Shown piece by piece: positions 1 to 6,135 of a stretch of 6,291 nucleotides of DNA. The stretch lies in assembly GCA_008668455.1 (NCBI GenBank), contig RQCD01000131.1:1-6291 (forward strand). Reading direction: 5' to 3'. Source of the DNA: Clostridia bacterium. Lineage in GTDB: Bacteria; Bacillota; Clostridia; UBA1381. A program made the translations under genes and the position numbers. The notes below the pieces were generated by a model. The model ran no database searches and was not told the DNA's origin. It saw only the letters and a program-made list of their open reading frames with translations. The stretch's first letter is position 1; every line of letters starts with the position of its first letter.

Positions 1-185
1 CCGCCCATTTGTATCTCCCCGCCGTCCTGCCGGTAAATCCCTGCAAGATGCTTCAGAATCGTTGTGTTTCCTGCTCCATTCGGTCCGATCAGTCCATAGA
101 CCGATCCACACTTTACATGCAGAGACAAATCGTCTAAAGCACGAAATGTATCGAAGCTTTTATTCACATGATTCACATAAATCAT
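1..185 (-). CDS. ABC transporter ATP-binding protein, N-terminal part (runs off left edge)
   Basis: This is the first 61 codons of an ABC transporter nucleotide-binding subunit, starting MIYVNHVNKSFDTFRALDDL. The family binds ATP on the cytoplasmic side and powers a membrane partner, which must lie beyond the left edge. The N-terminal beta strands and an aromatic residue ahead of Walker A (F11 or F14) look normal. Walker A occupies residues 34-42 and reads GPNGAGNTT; the invariant catalytic lysine at position 40 is asparagine (codon AAC, bases 68-66). The ATG at 185 is chosen because AAAGGA lies about 9 nt upstream, inside the end of the GntR gene, and because the start is only 4 nt past that gene's TGA. 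The pairing with a short GntR regulator matches YtrA/YtrB-type operons, in which the transporter is induced when the repressor is released. The family call is firm; the substrate is unknown. The K40N change would normally abolish ATP hydrolysis, so the gene is either impaired or carries a base error. Confidence 0.85.
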   Translation of the reverse strand, partial: MIYVNHVNKSFDTFRALDDLSLHVKCGSVYGLIGPNGAGNTTILKHLAGIYRQDGGEIQMG

Positions 186-189
186 GCTC

Positions 190-567
190 TCACATCCTTT
201 CTTCATTTTGATAAACCTGCTCCACAGCGTCTAAAGCCATTCTCTTTTCCACACCGCAGAACTTCATTTTCTGTAATAGATCTTCTAATTCAGACAGCAT
301 TCTCCCCGTCTGTTCCTGCCGGGCAATGCTTGACTGCGGAGCAACAAAGCTCCCCCTTGCCCGAAGCGAATAAATGTACCCCTCTGACTCCAAATCCCGG
401 TATGCCTTTTGGATGGTATTCGGATTGATTGCAAGCGTTCCGGCAAGCTCCCGGACGGACGGCAGCTTTTCATGCTCCGATAGCGCTCCGCTGATGATCA
501 GATTTTTAAAGCGGTCCTTAATCTGCTCATAGATCGGTCGGTGGTCACCAAAATCCAGCTGAAACAT
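190..567 (-). CDS. GntR-family transcriptional regulator, YtrA subfamily
   Basis: This 125-aa protein is a DNA-binding repressor. Residues about 8-77 form a GntR winged helix: the opening HRPIYEQIKDRFKNLIISG, then the recognition region KLPSVRELAGTLAINPNTIQ, and a wing ending ARGSFVA. Only about 45 residues follow. They are mainly helical, and this very short C-terminal dimerisation segment is the mark of the YtrA subfamily, in contrast to the larger effector domains of FadR or HutC types. The ATG at 567 has a strong AAGGAGG site 6 nt upstream (574-580). The gene is first in a minus-strand operon with an ABC ATPase 4 nt downstream, the usual YtrA arrangement. In Bacillus subtilis, YtrA represses its own operon and responds to envelope-active antibiotics. 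Autoregulation here is inferred from TGTAC repeats in the leader. The inducer cannot be read from the sequence. Confidence 0.92.
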   Translation of the reverse strand: MFQLDFGDHRPIYEQIKDRFKNLIISGALSEHEKLPSVRELAGTLAINPNTIQKAYRDLESEGYIYSLRARGSFVAPQSSIARQEQTGRMLSELEDLLQKMKFCGVEKRMALDAVEQVYQNEERM

Positions 568-573
568 AACGCT

Positions 574-580
574 CCTCCTT
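574..580 (-). promoter_or_regulatory. Ribosome binding site of the GntR gene
   Basis: The minus strand reads AAGGAGG six bases ahead of the ATG at 567. It is near-perfectly complementary to the 16S rRNA tail and fixes the start. Confidence 0.85.
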
Positions 581-583
581 TCT

Positions 584-619
584 GTACAATTACTGTATTA
601 CTTGTACTATCTGTACTAT
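584..619. promoter_or_regulatory. Probable GntR (YtrA-type) operator: TGTAC repeats
   Basis: On the plus strand TGTAC occurs at 583, 603 and 612, with a TGTAT variant at 594. GTACAA (584-589) and TTGTAC (602-607) form a 6-bp inverted repeat with a 12-bp spacer, and TGTACTAT is directly repeated at 603-610 and 612-619. The cluster lies between the -10 box and the ribosome site of the GntR operon and covers the expected transcription start near 608, a good place for steric autorepression. Known YtrA-type operators are also inverted repeats rich in GTAC. Binding is inferred. Confidence 0.55.
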
Positions 620-643
620 ATCATATAATACACATATTGTCAA
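615..643 (-). promoter_or_regulatory. Sigma-A-type promoter of the GntR/ABC operon
   Basis: The minus strand has a perfect -35 TTGACA (643-638), a 17-bp spacer (637-621) and -10 TATAGT (620-615). This is close to the vegetative sigma consensus and 48 bp upstream of the GntR start. The -10 overlaps one of the TGTAC operator repeats. Confidence 0.75.
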
Positions 644-646
644 GTA

Positions 647-670
647 TTTTTTTAAAATTTTTTTAAAAAA
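647..670. other. A/T-tract block between the divergent promoters
   Basis: The plus strand reads T7-A4-T7-A6 without interruption. It lies directly upstream of the -35 of the minus-strand promoter and about 25 bp upstream of the plus-strand -10. Such tracts can act as UP elements or bend DNA. No hairpin with a GC stem is present, so it is not called a terminator. Confidence 0.4.
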
Positions 671-695
671 CGAAATAAACAGACAACCTTTCTAA

Positions 696-701
696 TATAC
701 T
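696..701 (+). promoter_or_regulatory. Possible -10 box of the ATPase/feoB operon
   Basis: TATACT matches five of six -10 consensus bases and lies 32 bp upstream of the ATPase start. No recognisable -35 sits 16-18 bp further upstream (the bases there are A-rich), so this promoter would be weak or activator-dependent, or the true start is elsewhere in 644-700. Confidence 0.3.
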
Positions 702-716
702 GTAACAAAGATAACA

Positions 717-723
717 CAGGAGG
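717..723 (+). promoter_or_regulatory. Ribosome binding site of the P-type ATPase gene
   Basis: CAGGAGG lies 10 nt before the ATG at 734. It is the only good Shine-Dalgarno near the N-terminus and supports that start. Confidence 0.8.
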
Positions 724-733
724 CTGAAAAGAC

Positions 734-3301
734 ATGATATGGCACGATAAGACAGCAGAAGAAACCATTCGTTTATTAGGCACGGATTCCAGGGACGGGC
801 TTTCGGAAAAGGAGGCGCGCCGCCGTCTTTCAGAGCACGGGAGAAACCTTTTGCATACACCAAAAAAATCCGGTTTTCTCCGGCATTTTTTTGCGCAGTT
901 TCAGGATTTTATGATTCTGATTCTTTTAACTGCGGCATTTTTATCCTTTCTCACCTCCTGGCTGCACCAGGATACCGACTGGGTCGATCCGATCATGATT
1001 TTAGGCATTGTGGTATTTAACGCGATTTTAGGGGTGATACAGGAAAACCGCGCCGAACGCTCTTTAGAGGCATTAAAAAAAATCACTTCCCCCACGGCGC
1101 ACGTTCGCCGTTCTGGAAAAATTGCTGAAATCCCGGCAGAGGAGGTTGTTCCGGGAGATCTTTTGATTCTGAAAACCGGAGATCGGATTCCGGCAGACTG
1201 CCGGCTGATTTCCTCGCTACAGCTGCAAACAGACGAATCCTCCCTAACGGGCGAATCCGGCGGCGTCTGGAAATCCGCAGAAGGGGTTTATTCTCTAAAA
1301 ACACCTCCGGCAGAACGAAAAAATCTCGCCTATGCCTCCTCCCTGGTATTAGGCGGAAAAGCAGAAGCAATTGCTGTTGAAACTGGCATGAACACAGAGG
1401 TTGGAAAGATTGCCGGATTAATTTTAGACGCCGAAAAAAAGGAAACCCCGCTGCAAAAAAGGCTCTCCGAGGTCGGAAAAATTTTAGGCTGGATTGCACT
1501 TTTTATCTGCGGTGTAATTTTTTTTGTGGGGCTTTGCCGCCGGATCCCACCCTTTGATATGTTTTTAACCTCGGTCAGCCTGGCTGTGGCAGCAATTCCG
1601 GAAGGGCTGCCGGCAATTGTCACAATTATGCTTGCAATCGGTGTGCAGCGGATGGCAAAGCAGAATGCGATTATCCGAAATCTGCCGTCGGTTGAAACGC
1701 TTGGGAGCGCCTCGGTCATCTGCTCAGACAAAACCGGAACGCTGACAGAAAACAAAATGACGGTAACGAAAATTGCCGGATCGGACAAAACGCTTTTTTA
1801 TGCTGCGCTCTGCTCTGACCCGGACAGCACGAATCCCACAGAAGCGGCAATCCTTTCTGCTGCACAAAAGCAGGGAATTTCCAAAGCGGAATCGGACAAA
1901 AAATATCCCCGTGTTTCGGAAATTCCGTTTGATTCCAGAAAAAAAAGAATGATCACCGTACACAAAAAATGTTCCGGCTATTGCAGTATCATAAAAGGTG
2001 CGCCGGATATACTTCTGCCGCTTTGCAGCCGTTACCAGAGCGGAGAAGCTGCTCTGACGCTGACCGATTCTGCCAGAAATAGAATTCTTGCCGAGAACGA
2101 GGAATTGACCTCGCGCGCTCTGCGCGTGTTGGCGGTTGCATACCGTGATACCACCAACAGCACTGCAGCCGAGGAGCAGTTTGTATTTCTGGGACTGATC
2201 GGGATTGAGGATCCTCCGCGCCCGGAGGCGGCACAGGCTGTTGCAGTCTGTCGCAAGGCGGGCATTATTCCTGTGATGATCACAGGAGATCATGCCAACA
2301 CTGCCGCAGCTGTGGCAAAACAGGTTGGTATTCTTTCCAGCTCGGATCGCGTGCTGACCGGAACAGAGCTATCTGCCATGTCGCAGGAGGACTTAGAAAA
2401 CAGCGTGGAGCATTATTCCGTTTACGCACGCGTTACTCCGGAACACAAGGTTCGGATTGTCCGTGCCTGGCAAAAACGGGGCGCTGTTGTGGCAATGACC
2501 GGCGACGGCGTGAACGACGCACCGGCATTAAAAACCGCTGACATCGGTTGCAGCATGGGCAAAAACGGAACAGATGTGGCAAAATCCGCGTCTGACATGA
2601 TCTTAACAGATGATAATTTTGCCACAATCGTGGCTGCTGTCCGGCAGGGGCGCGCTATCTTCTCAAATATCAAAAAAGCGGTTCAGTTTTTGCTCTCCAG
2701 TAACATCGGAGAAATTCTGACCATTTTATTCGGCTTGCTGTTCGGCTCGCAGACAACACTCCTCGCCATTCAGCTGTTATGGGTGAATCTTGTCACCGAT
2801 TCACTGCCGGCAATTGCGCTCGGCTTAGATCCCCCGGAAAAGGATTTAATGACGCATCCTCCGCGCTCCCCCAAAAAAGGACTGTTTGCAGACGGACTTT
2901 GGTGGACAATCGGAATTGAGGGTGGAATGATCGGCGGCCTGGCGCTTCTGGCATTTACCATAGGGCGAATCTTCTTTGACTGCTCCGGCACACCGGAGAT
3001 TGGAAGAACAATGTCCTTCTGCGTTTTAAGCCTTTCTCAGCTAGTGCATGCCTTTAATATGCGAAGTGAGCATTCGGTATTCTCGGTTGGAATCCTTTCC
3101 AATCCTTATTTAGTCGGAGCGTTTTTGATCGGGGTGATTTTACAGGTCGGTGTGGTGTCTGTTCCGATGCTTTCCCCCCTATTCCGCGTTGTTCCGCTCA
3201 ACGCTCTGCAATGGAGCATTGTAGGACTTTTGTCCTTTGCGCCGCTGCCATTGGTGGAGCTGCAAAAGCTTTTCGGAACACATAGAAAGGAAACAATATG
3301 A
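734..3301 (+). CDS. P2A-type calcium-transporting P-type ATPase
   Basis: This complete 855-aa pump belongs to the SERCA/PMCA-like P2A group, which drives Ca2+ (sometimes Mn2+) out of the cytoplasm using ATP. In order it shows a cation-ATPase N-terminal domain (1-45), M1-M2 (about 57-103), an actuator domain with the TGES dephosphorylation loop (172-175), M3-M4 with PEGLP (289-293), the phosphorylation motif DKTGT (Asp332), a compact nucleotide domain with KGAP (421-424), the hinge motif TGD (517-519) and GDGVNDAP (590-597), then six further membrane segments. The cation ligands known from SERCA are all present: E290 (M4), N657 and E660 (M5), N685, T688 and D689 (M6), and E779 after M8. Both Ca2+ sites therefore appear intact, unlike bacterial pumps such as LMCA1 that keep one. 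The last codons overlap the FeoB-like gene by 4 bp (ATGA), so the two are translationally coupled. Mn2+ export is an alternative that sequence alone cannot exclude. Confidence 0.95.
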   Translation: MIWHDKTAEETIRLLGTDSRDGLSEKEARRRLSEHGRNLLHTPKKSGFLRHFFAQFQDFMILILLTAAFLSFLTSWLHQDTDWVDPIMILGIVVFNAILGVIQENRAERSLEALKKITSPTAHVRRSGKIAEIPAEEVVPGDLLILKTGDRIPADCRLISSLQLQTDESSLTGESGGVWKSAEGVYSLKTPPAERKNLAYASSLVLGGKAEAIAVETGMNTEVGKIAGLILDAEKKETPLQKRLSEVGKILGWIALFICGVIFFVGLCRRIPPFDMFLTSVSLAVAAIPEGLPAIVTIMLAIGVQRMAKQNAIIRNLPSVETLGSASVICSDKTGTLTENKMTVTKIAGSDKTLFYAALCSDPDSTNPTEAAILSAAQKQGISKAESDKKYPRVSEIPFDSRKKRMITVHKKCSGYCSIIKGAPDILLPLCSRYQSGEAALTLTDSARNRILAENEELTSRALRVLAVAYRDTTNSTAAEEQFVFLGLIGIEDPPRPEAAQAVAVCRKAGIIPVMITGDHANTAAAVAKQVGILSSSDRVLTGTELSAMSQEDLENSVEHYSVYARVTPEHKVRIVRAWQKRGAVVAMTGDGVNDAPALKTADIGCSMGKNGTDVAKSASDMILTDDNFATIVAAVRQGRAIFSNIKKAVQFLLSSNIGEILTILFGLLFGSQTTLLAIQLLWVNLVTDSLPAIALGLDPPEKDLMTHPPRSPKKGLFADGLWWTIGIEGGMIGGLALLAFTIGRIFFDCSGTPEIGRTMSFCVLSLSQLVHAFNMRSEHSVFSVGILSNPYLVGAFLIGVILQVGVVSVPMLSPLFRVVPLNALQWSIVGLLSFAPLPLVELQKLFGTHRKETI
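3286..3291 (+). promoter_or_regulatory. Ribosome binding site of the FeoB-like gene, inside the ATPase gene
   Basis: AAAGGA lies six bases before the ATG at 3298, within the last codons of the ATPase. Together with the ATGA overlap it supports this start and coupled translation. Confidence 0.7.
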
Positions 3302-4989
3302 GTATCATTTACTTGGCCGGAAACCCTAATTCCGGGAAAACATCTCTCTTTAACCGGCTGACGAACAGCCGATACCAGGTGGGAAACCGCGCCGGTGTGA
3401 CTGTTTCGGAAAGAAGCGGAGTATGGGGAAATAACACTCTTTTTGATCTCCCGGGAATCTATTCTCTTTCCGGGAGCAGCGCAGAAGAACGGCTTTCTGC
3501 TAATTTTCTGACAAAGGGAAATCCGGACTGGATTTTAAATATCGCAGACGCTTCCCAGCTGGAGCGAAGTCTGGCATTGACCTGCGAATTGGGGAAATTA
3601 GGACATCCTATGGCGCTTGCGCTGAACCTGTGCGATCTTTTAGAAAAAAGCGGACAGCGGATCGATGCCGAAAAACTCTCGAAAATTCTTGGGATTCCGG
3701 TTGTTTTGATTTCCGCGGCAACCGGTCAGGGGATTTTGGAATTATCCAATGTTATTCCGAAAAAAATGAATCATAAAATTCCTCCGATTCCGGAAATGAT
3801 AAAGAGTGTACAAAGCCGTACCGGAGAAAACAGGATTCTGCAAAAAACAGAAGCGCTTGACCGGGCGTTTCTTCATTCCATTTTTGCAATACCGATTCTG
3901 CTTTGTACATTCTTTCTGATGTTCTATCTGACCTTCGGTGCACCCGGCAATGCGCTTTCCTCTCTGCTGCAGTTACTTCCAGCAGATGGCTTTGAACGGA
4001 TTTTAGATAGTCTCGGAACAAACTATTTTCTGAAAAGCCTGATCATTGAGGGAATTTTCCCGGCGATTTCCGGTATGGCGGCATTTTTTCCGCAGCTGCT
4101 CCTGCTGTTTTTCTTTTTAGCAATATTAGAGGACAGCGGATATTTTGCCCGGATGATTTTTCTTTCCCATCATACAATGGAACGGCTGGGGCTTGACGGT
4201 CACTGCATTCTGCCGCTCTTGTCTGGGTTTGGATGCTCGGCAACTGCCATTCTCTCCTCACGCGTGATCCGGGATGCAAAAAAGCGAAGAAAAACAATCT
4301 TTATGATTCCGTATCTTCCGTGCAGTGCAAAACTTCCGGTGACACTGATGCTGATCCACTCTTTTTTTCCGGCACATACAGGACTGGCAGTCACGCTTTT
4401 CTATCTTGCCGGTATCTTATCCGCTTTCGTTTATGCACTGATAACCAGAAGGATATACGCGCAGGAGTCTGTGTTTCTTTTAGAGCTTCCTCCCTACCGC
4501 ATGCCCTCTTTCCGAAATGTTTCAAACCAGATCCGGGATCGGCTGTCGGACTTTTTCCGCCGTGCCGGCATGATTGTTCTGCTGACCGGAATATTGCTGT
4601 GGCTTTTACAAAGCTTGGATTTTTCCCTGCATTTTTGCGCTCCCAACCGGAGCATGCTCGCATATGCCGGAAATTTCTTTGCGCCTGTTTTCCGTCCATG
4701 CGGATTCGGAAACTGGGAAAGCGTGGTGAGCCTTTTTTCCGGACTTGCTGCAAAAGAGGCGGTTTTGTCCTCCTTTGGAGTTTTATTTGGCTCAAATCTG
4801 CCCTTTACTCCGGCGTCTGCTGCATCTTTTCTCACCTTTCTTCTGATCGCACCCCCCTGCGCCGCCGCACTCTCCGTTTTTTCCTCTGAGCTTTCCCGGC
4901 GCGACCTGATCCTTTTTTGCGCTCAGAGATTACTAATAGCCTGGCTTTGCTCCGCAGCAGTGTATCAGATTGCTTGCTTTCTGGCATAA
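3298..4989 (+). CDS. feoB: Compact FeoB-like GTP-dependent divalent metal (ferrous iron) transporter
   Basis: This 563-aa membrane protein has an N-terminal GTPase domain fused to a polytopic FeoB pore; FeoB imports Fe2+ across the cytoplasmic membrane. The G motifs are GNPNSGKT (8-15, G1), Thr35 in GVTV (G2), DLPG (50-53, G3), NLCD (110-113, G4) and ISAAT (138-142, G5). The first membrane helix follows at about 191-213. The first gate region carries FPQLLLLFFFLAILEDSGY (264-282), GFGCS (310-314) and PCSAKLPV (341-348). The second carries GFGNWE (469-474), AAKEAV (484-489) and APPCAAAL (518-525). Canonical FeoB is about 650-770 aa. The shortfall here lies mostly between G5 and the first membrane helix, about 50 residues where the helical GDI-like domain normally needs roughly twice that or more. 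The gate motif usually written GCNVPAI is GCSATAI here, losing its proline. No FeoA is encoded nearby. It is co-transcribed with the Ca2+-type ATPase. Family is sure; iron specificity is less so. Confidence 0.9.
   Translation: MSIIYLAGNPNSGKTSLFNRLTNSRYQVGNRAGVTVSERSGVWGNNTLFDLPGIYSLSGSSAEERLSANFLTKGNPDWILNIADASQLERSLALTCELGKLGHPMALALNLCDLLEKSGQRIDAEKLSKILGIPVVLISAATGQGILELSNVIPKKMNHKIPPIPEMIKSVQSRTGENRILQKTEALDRAFLHSIFAIPILLCTFFLMFYLTFGAPGNALSSLLQLLPADGFERILDSLGTNYFLKSLIIEGIFPAISGMAAFFPQLLLLFFFLAILEDSGYFARMIFLSHHTMERLGLDGHCILPLLSGFGCSATAILSSRVIRDAKKRRKTIFMIPYLPCSAKLPVTLMLIHSFFPAHTGLAVTLFYLAGILSAFVYALITRRIYAQESVFLLELPPYRMPSFRNVSNQIRDRLSDFFRRAGMIVLLTGILLWLLQSLDFSLHFCAPNRSMLAYAGNFFAPVFRPCGFGNWESVVSLFSGLAAKEAVLSSFGVLFGSNLPFTPASAASFLTFLLIAPPCAAALSVFSSELSRRDLILFCAQRLLIAWLCSAAVYQIACFLA
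3985..4073 (+). repeat. Inverted repeat, left copy (inside feoB)
   Basis: These bases encode feoB residues from D230 to about S258 and recur in inverted orientation at 6203-6291. The first 77 bases (3985-4061) are identical. G4062 is A in the other copy, 4063-4071 match, G4072 is again A, and similarity stops after 4073. This copy fits smoothly into the FeoB family pattern on both sides, so it is the parental one. Confidence 0.95.
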
Positions 4990-5015
4990 AAAAAGCGGCA
5001 AAAGCCGCTTTTTTT
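4988..5015. terminator. Bidirectional rho-independent terminator
   Basis: A perfect 12-bp inverted repeat, A7-GCGGC (4988-4999) and GCCGC-T7 (5004-5015), encloses an AAAA loop. Read on the plus strand it ends the ATPase/feoB operon directly at the feoB TAA; read on the minus strand it gives the same GC stem with a T tract. It lies between convergent genes, and the last codon of the minus-strand gene (TAA at 5016-5014) falls inside its tract. Confidence 0.9.
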
Positions 5016-6060
5016 ATTGATTAATGATAACCGGTGTCGTATCAATATAGAGCTGTGTTGCGTCGGTGCAGGTGATATCCTTATCGTCTACGCGAATAGT
5101 GAAATATGTATCATAGCCTAAATCAGTCAGACGATTGGAAAGGCGAAGTTCAGTTTTTTCTGCCTTTTTCACCTTAAAGGTCAGCTTCATAATTGCGCCG
5201 TCCTTTGTTTCCTGCTCTTCATTTCCGTAGTGTGCAATGGAAACAATCTTTACAGAATTACCCTTAAACTCTGCGTTGGATGCATCCAGAACAGCACGGT
5301 ATTCCTCCTCGCCGTCCACAAAGGTATATCCGTCATAATTTAAAACATCCGAATCATAATATATGCCAAGGGAACAGCCGGTAAAGAGTCTTTTTTCTCC
5401 GCCGAGTGTTTCCAGATTATTCAGATTCACATATACATCAAAGCTTTCACCCTCTGCAACTGTCTGAGCCTCGGATGTTAAAGAAAGCGCCGGAAGCTCT
5501 TTTGAGGCATCATATACCTTTTCTCCCTCTTTCTTTTCAATCGGCTTAAACTCTGAATCTAAAACCCCCTGATCCATCAGATAGCGCATATAGGCTCTGG
5601 ATGTGATATTAATCACCTGTGAGTCCTCATCCCAGTCTACCTTGGATCCAAGCGCCTCGACAACGGCACGCACCGGAATCATAGTCCGGTCATTCATGAT
5701 CTGCGCCGGCTCGTCCAGGGTAACAGTGTCGTCTGTAAACTCCATCAGAGACTGGTAATAGCGTGTTTTCATCTGGTCGCTGTCAATCGTCAGGGTAACC
5801 TCACGTCTGTTATCGCCTGCGGTTGCATGAATGGTTCTTGATTATGCATCCCACTCTACCTTTGCGTTACATTCCTCTAAAACTGCACGCAGAGGAATCA
5901 GCGTTCTGCCGGTTTTCTCCTGAATCACCGGTCCCTGATCTGCAAAATACATTTCTCTCTCATTGACAATAATAGTCGGAGCTGTTTTTTCTGCAAAAAC
6001 TGCCGACATTTGCACTGATACCGCCAGAACTGTCAGTATCCCTAAAAGCTTTTTCTTCAT
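5014..6060 (-). pseudogene. Secreted stalk (copper amine oxidase N-like) plus cohesin-like domain protein, interrupted by one stop codon
   Basis: The frame is open for 348 codons except for one TAA at codon 73 (5844-5842). The start at 6060 is preferred over an in-frame ATG at 6072 because GGAG sits six bases before it. Residues 1-23 are a signal peptide: MKKK, a hydrophobic core and a likely cut after AVFA. Two copper-amine-oxidase-N/stalk repeats follow. The first (about 27-90) carries GRTLIPLRAVLEE and VEWDA, where the stop falls. The second (about 107-153) carries DRTMIPVRAVVEALGSKVDWD. Residues about 190-308 resemble a cohesin-type beta-sandwich: AEGESFDVYVNLNNL, YYDSDVLNYDGYTF, then DGAIMKLTFKVKKAEKTELR. 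A product ending at codon 72 would be a signal peptide plus half a stalk domain. The ATG at 5772 has no ribosome site, so separate translation of the 252-aa rest is unlikely. The intact protein was probably extracellular or wall-associated. A base error (for example CAA read as TAA) is the main alternative to a real pseudogene. Confidence 0.8.
5842..5844 (-). other. In-frame premature TAA in the stalk/cohesin gene
   Basis: The codon follows VEWDA and is followed in the same frame by SRTIHATAGDNRREVTLTID, which continues the domain. Related repeats commonly have a polar residue here, so a one-base change from CAA, GAA or AAA would explain it. Confidence 0.9.
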
Positions 6061-6067
6061 AAAAATC

Positions 6068-6071
6068 TCCA
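6068..6071 (-). promoter_or_regulatory. Ribosome binding site deciding the start of the stalk/cohesin gene
   Basis: GGAG is followed by six bases (ATTTTT) and the ATG at 6060. The alternative ATG at 6072 overlaps this motif and has only GGCGG one base or so upstream, which is too close. Confidence 0.65.
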
Positions 6072-6072
6072 T

Positions 6073-6092
6073 TCCGCCTTTTTCCGGCTTTT
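6073..6092. repeat. 10-bp tandem repeat in the leader of the stalk/cohesin gene
   Basis: TCCGCCTTTT (6073-6082) is followed directly by TCCGGCTTTT (6083-6092), differing at one base. It lies just downstream of the inferred transcription start. The GCC/GGC triplets could also pair in a weak hairpin. No function is assigned. Confidence 0.35.
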
Positions 6093-6098
6093 TCTTTC

Positions 6099-6127
6099 AG
6101 TATATCACATTTTTAAAAAAGATACAA
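6099..6127 (-). promoter_or_regulatory. Promoter of the stalk/cohesin gene (extended -10)
   Basis: The minus strand reads TGATATACT (6107-6099), an extended -10 (TG, one base, TATACT). A weak -35 TTGTAT (6127-6122) stands 17 bp upstream. The position, about 39 bp ahead of the ATG at 6060, suits a short leader. Confidence 0.55.
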
Positions 6128-6135
6128 TACTTTTT

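Noticed and set aside
568..733. Riboswitch or small RNA in the divergent intergenic region
   Set aside because: The region is accounted for by a promoter, operator repeats, A/T tracts and ribosome sites. No GC-rich stem or conserved aptamer-like core is visible.
1083..2293. Several long minus-strand open frames (138-189 aa) opposite the ATPase gene
   Set aside because: They are low-complexity or arginine/serine-rich shadows of the conserved ATPase frame, with no start signals or known motifs.
4233..4889. A 218-aa plus-strand open frame overlapping feoB
   Set aside because: It lies in another frame of a clearly coding feoB segment, has no recognisable domain and has no credible ribosome site.
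5014..5772. A separate 252-aa gene starting at the ATG at 5772
   Set aside because: There is no ribosome site or signal peptide, and the start falls in the middle of a stalk domain. It is the in-frame remainder of the interrupted gene.
5842..5844. TAA reassigned to an amino acid, or programmed stop-codon readthrough
   Set aside because: feoB ends in TAA directly before a terminator, and reading through it gives no sensible protein. The context after the stop (TCA) is not a known readthrough signal.
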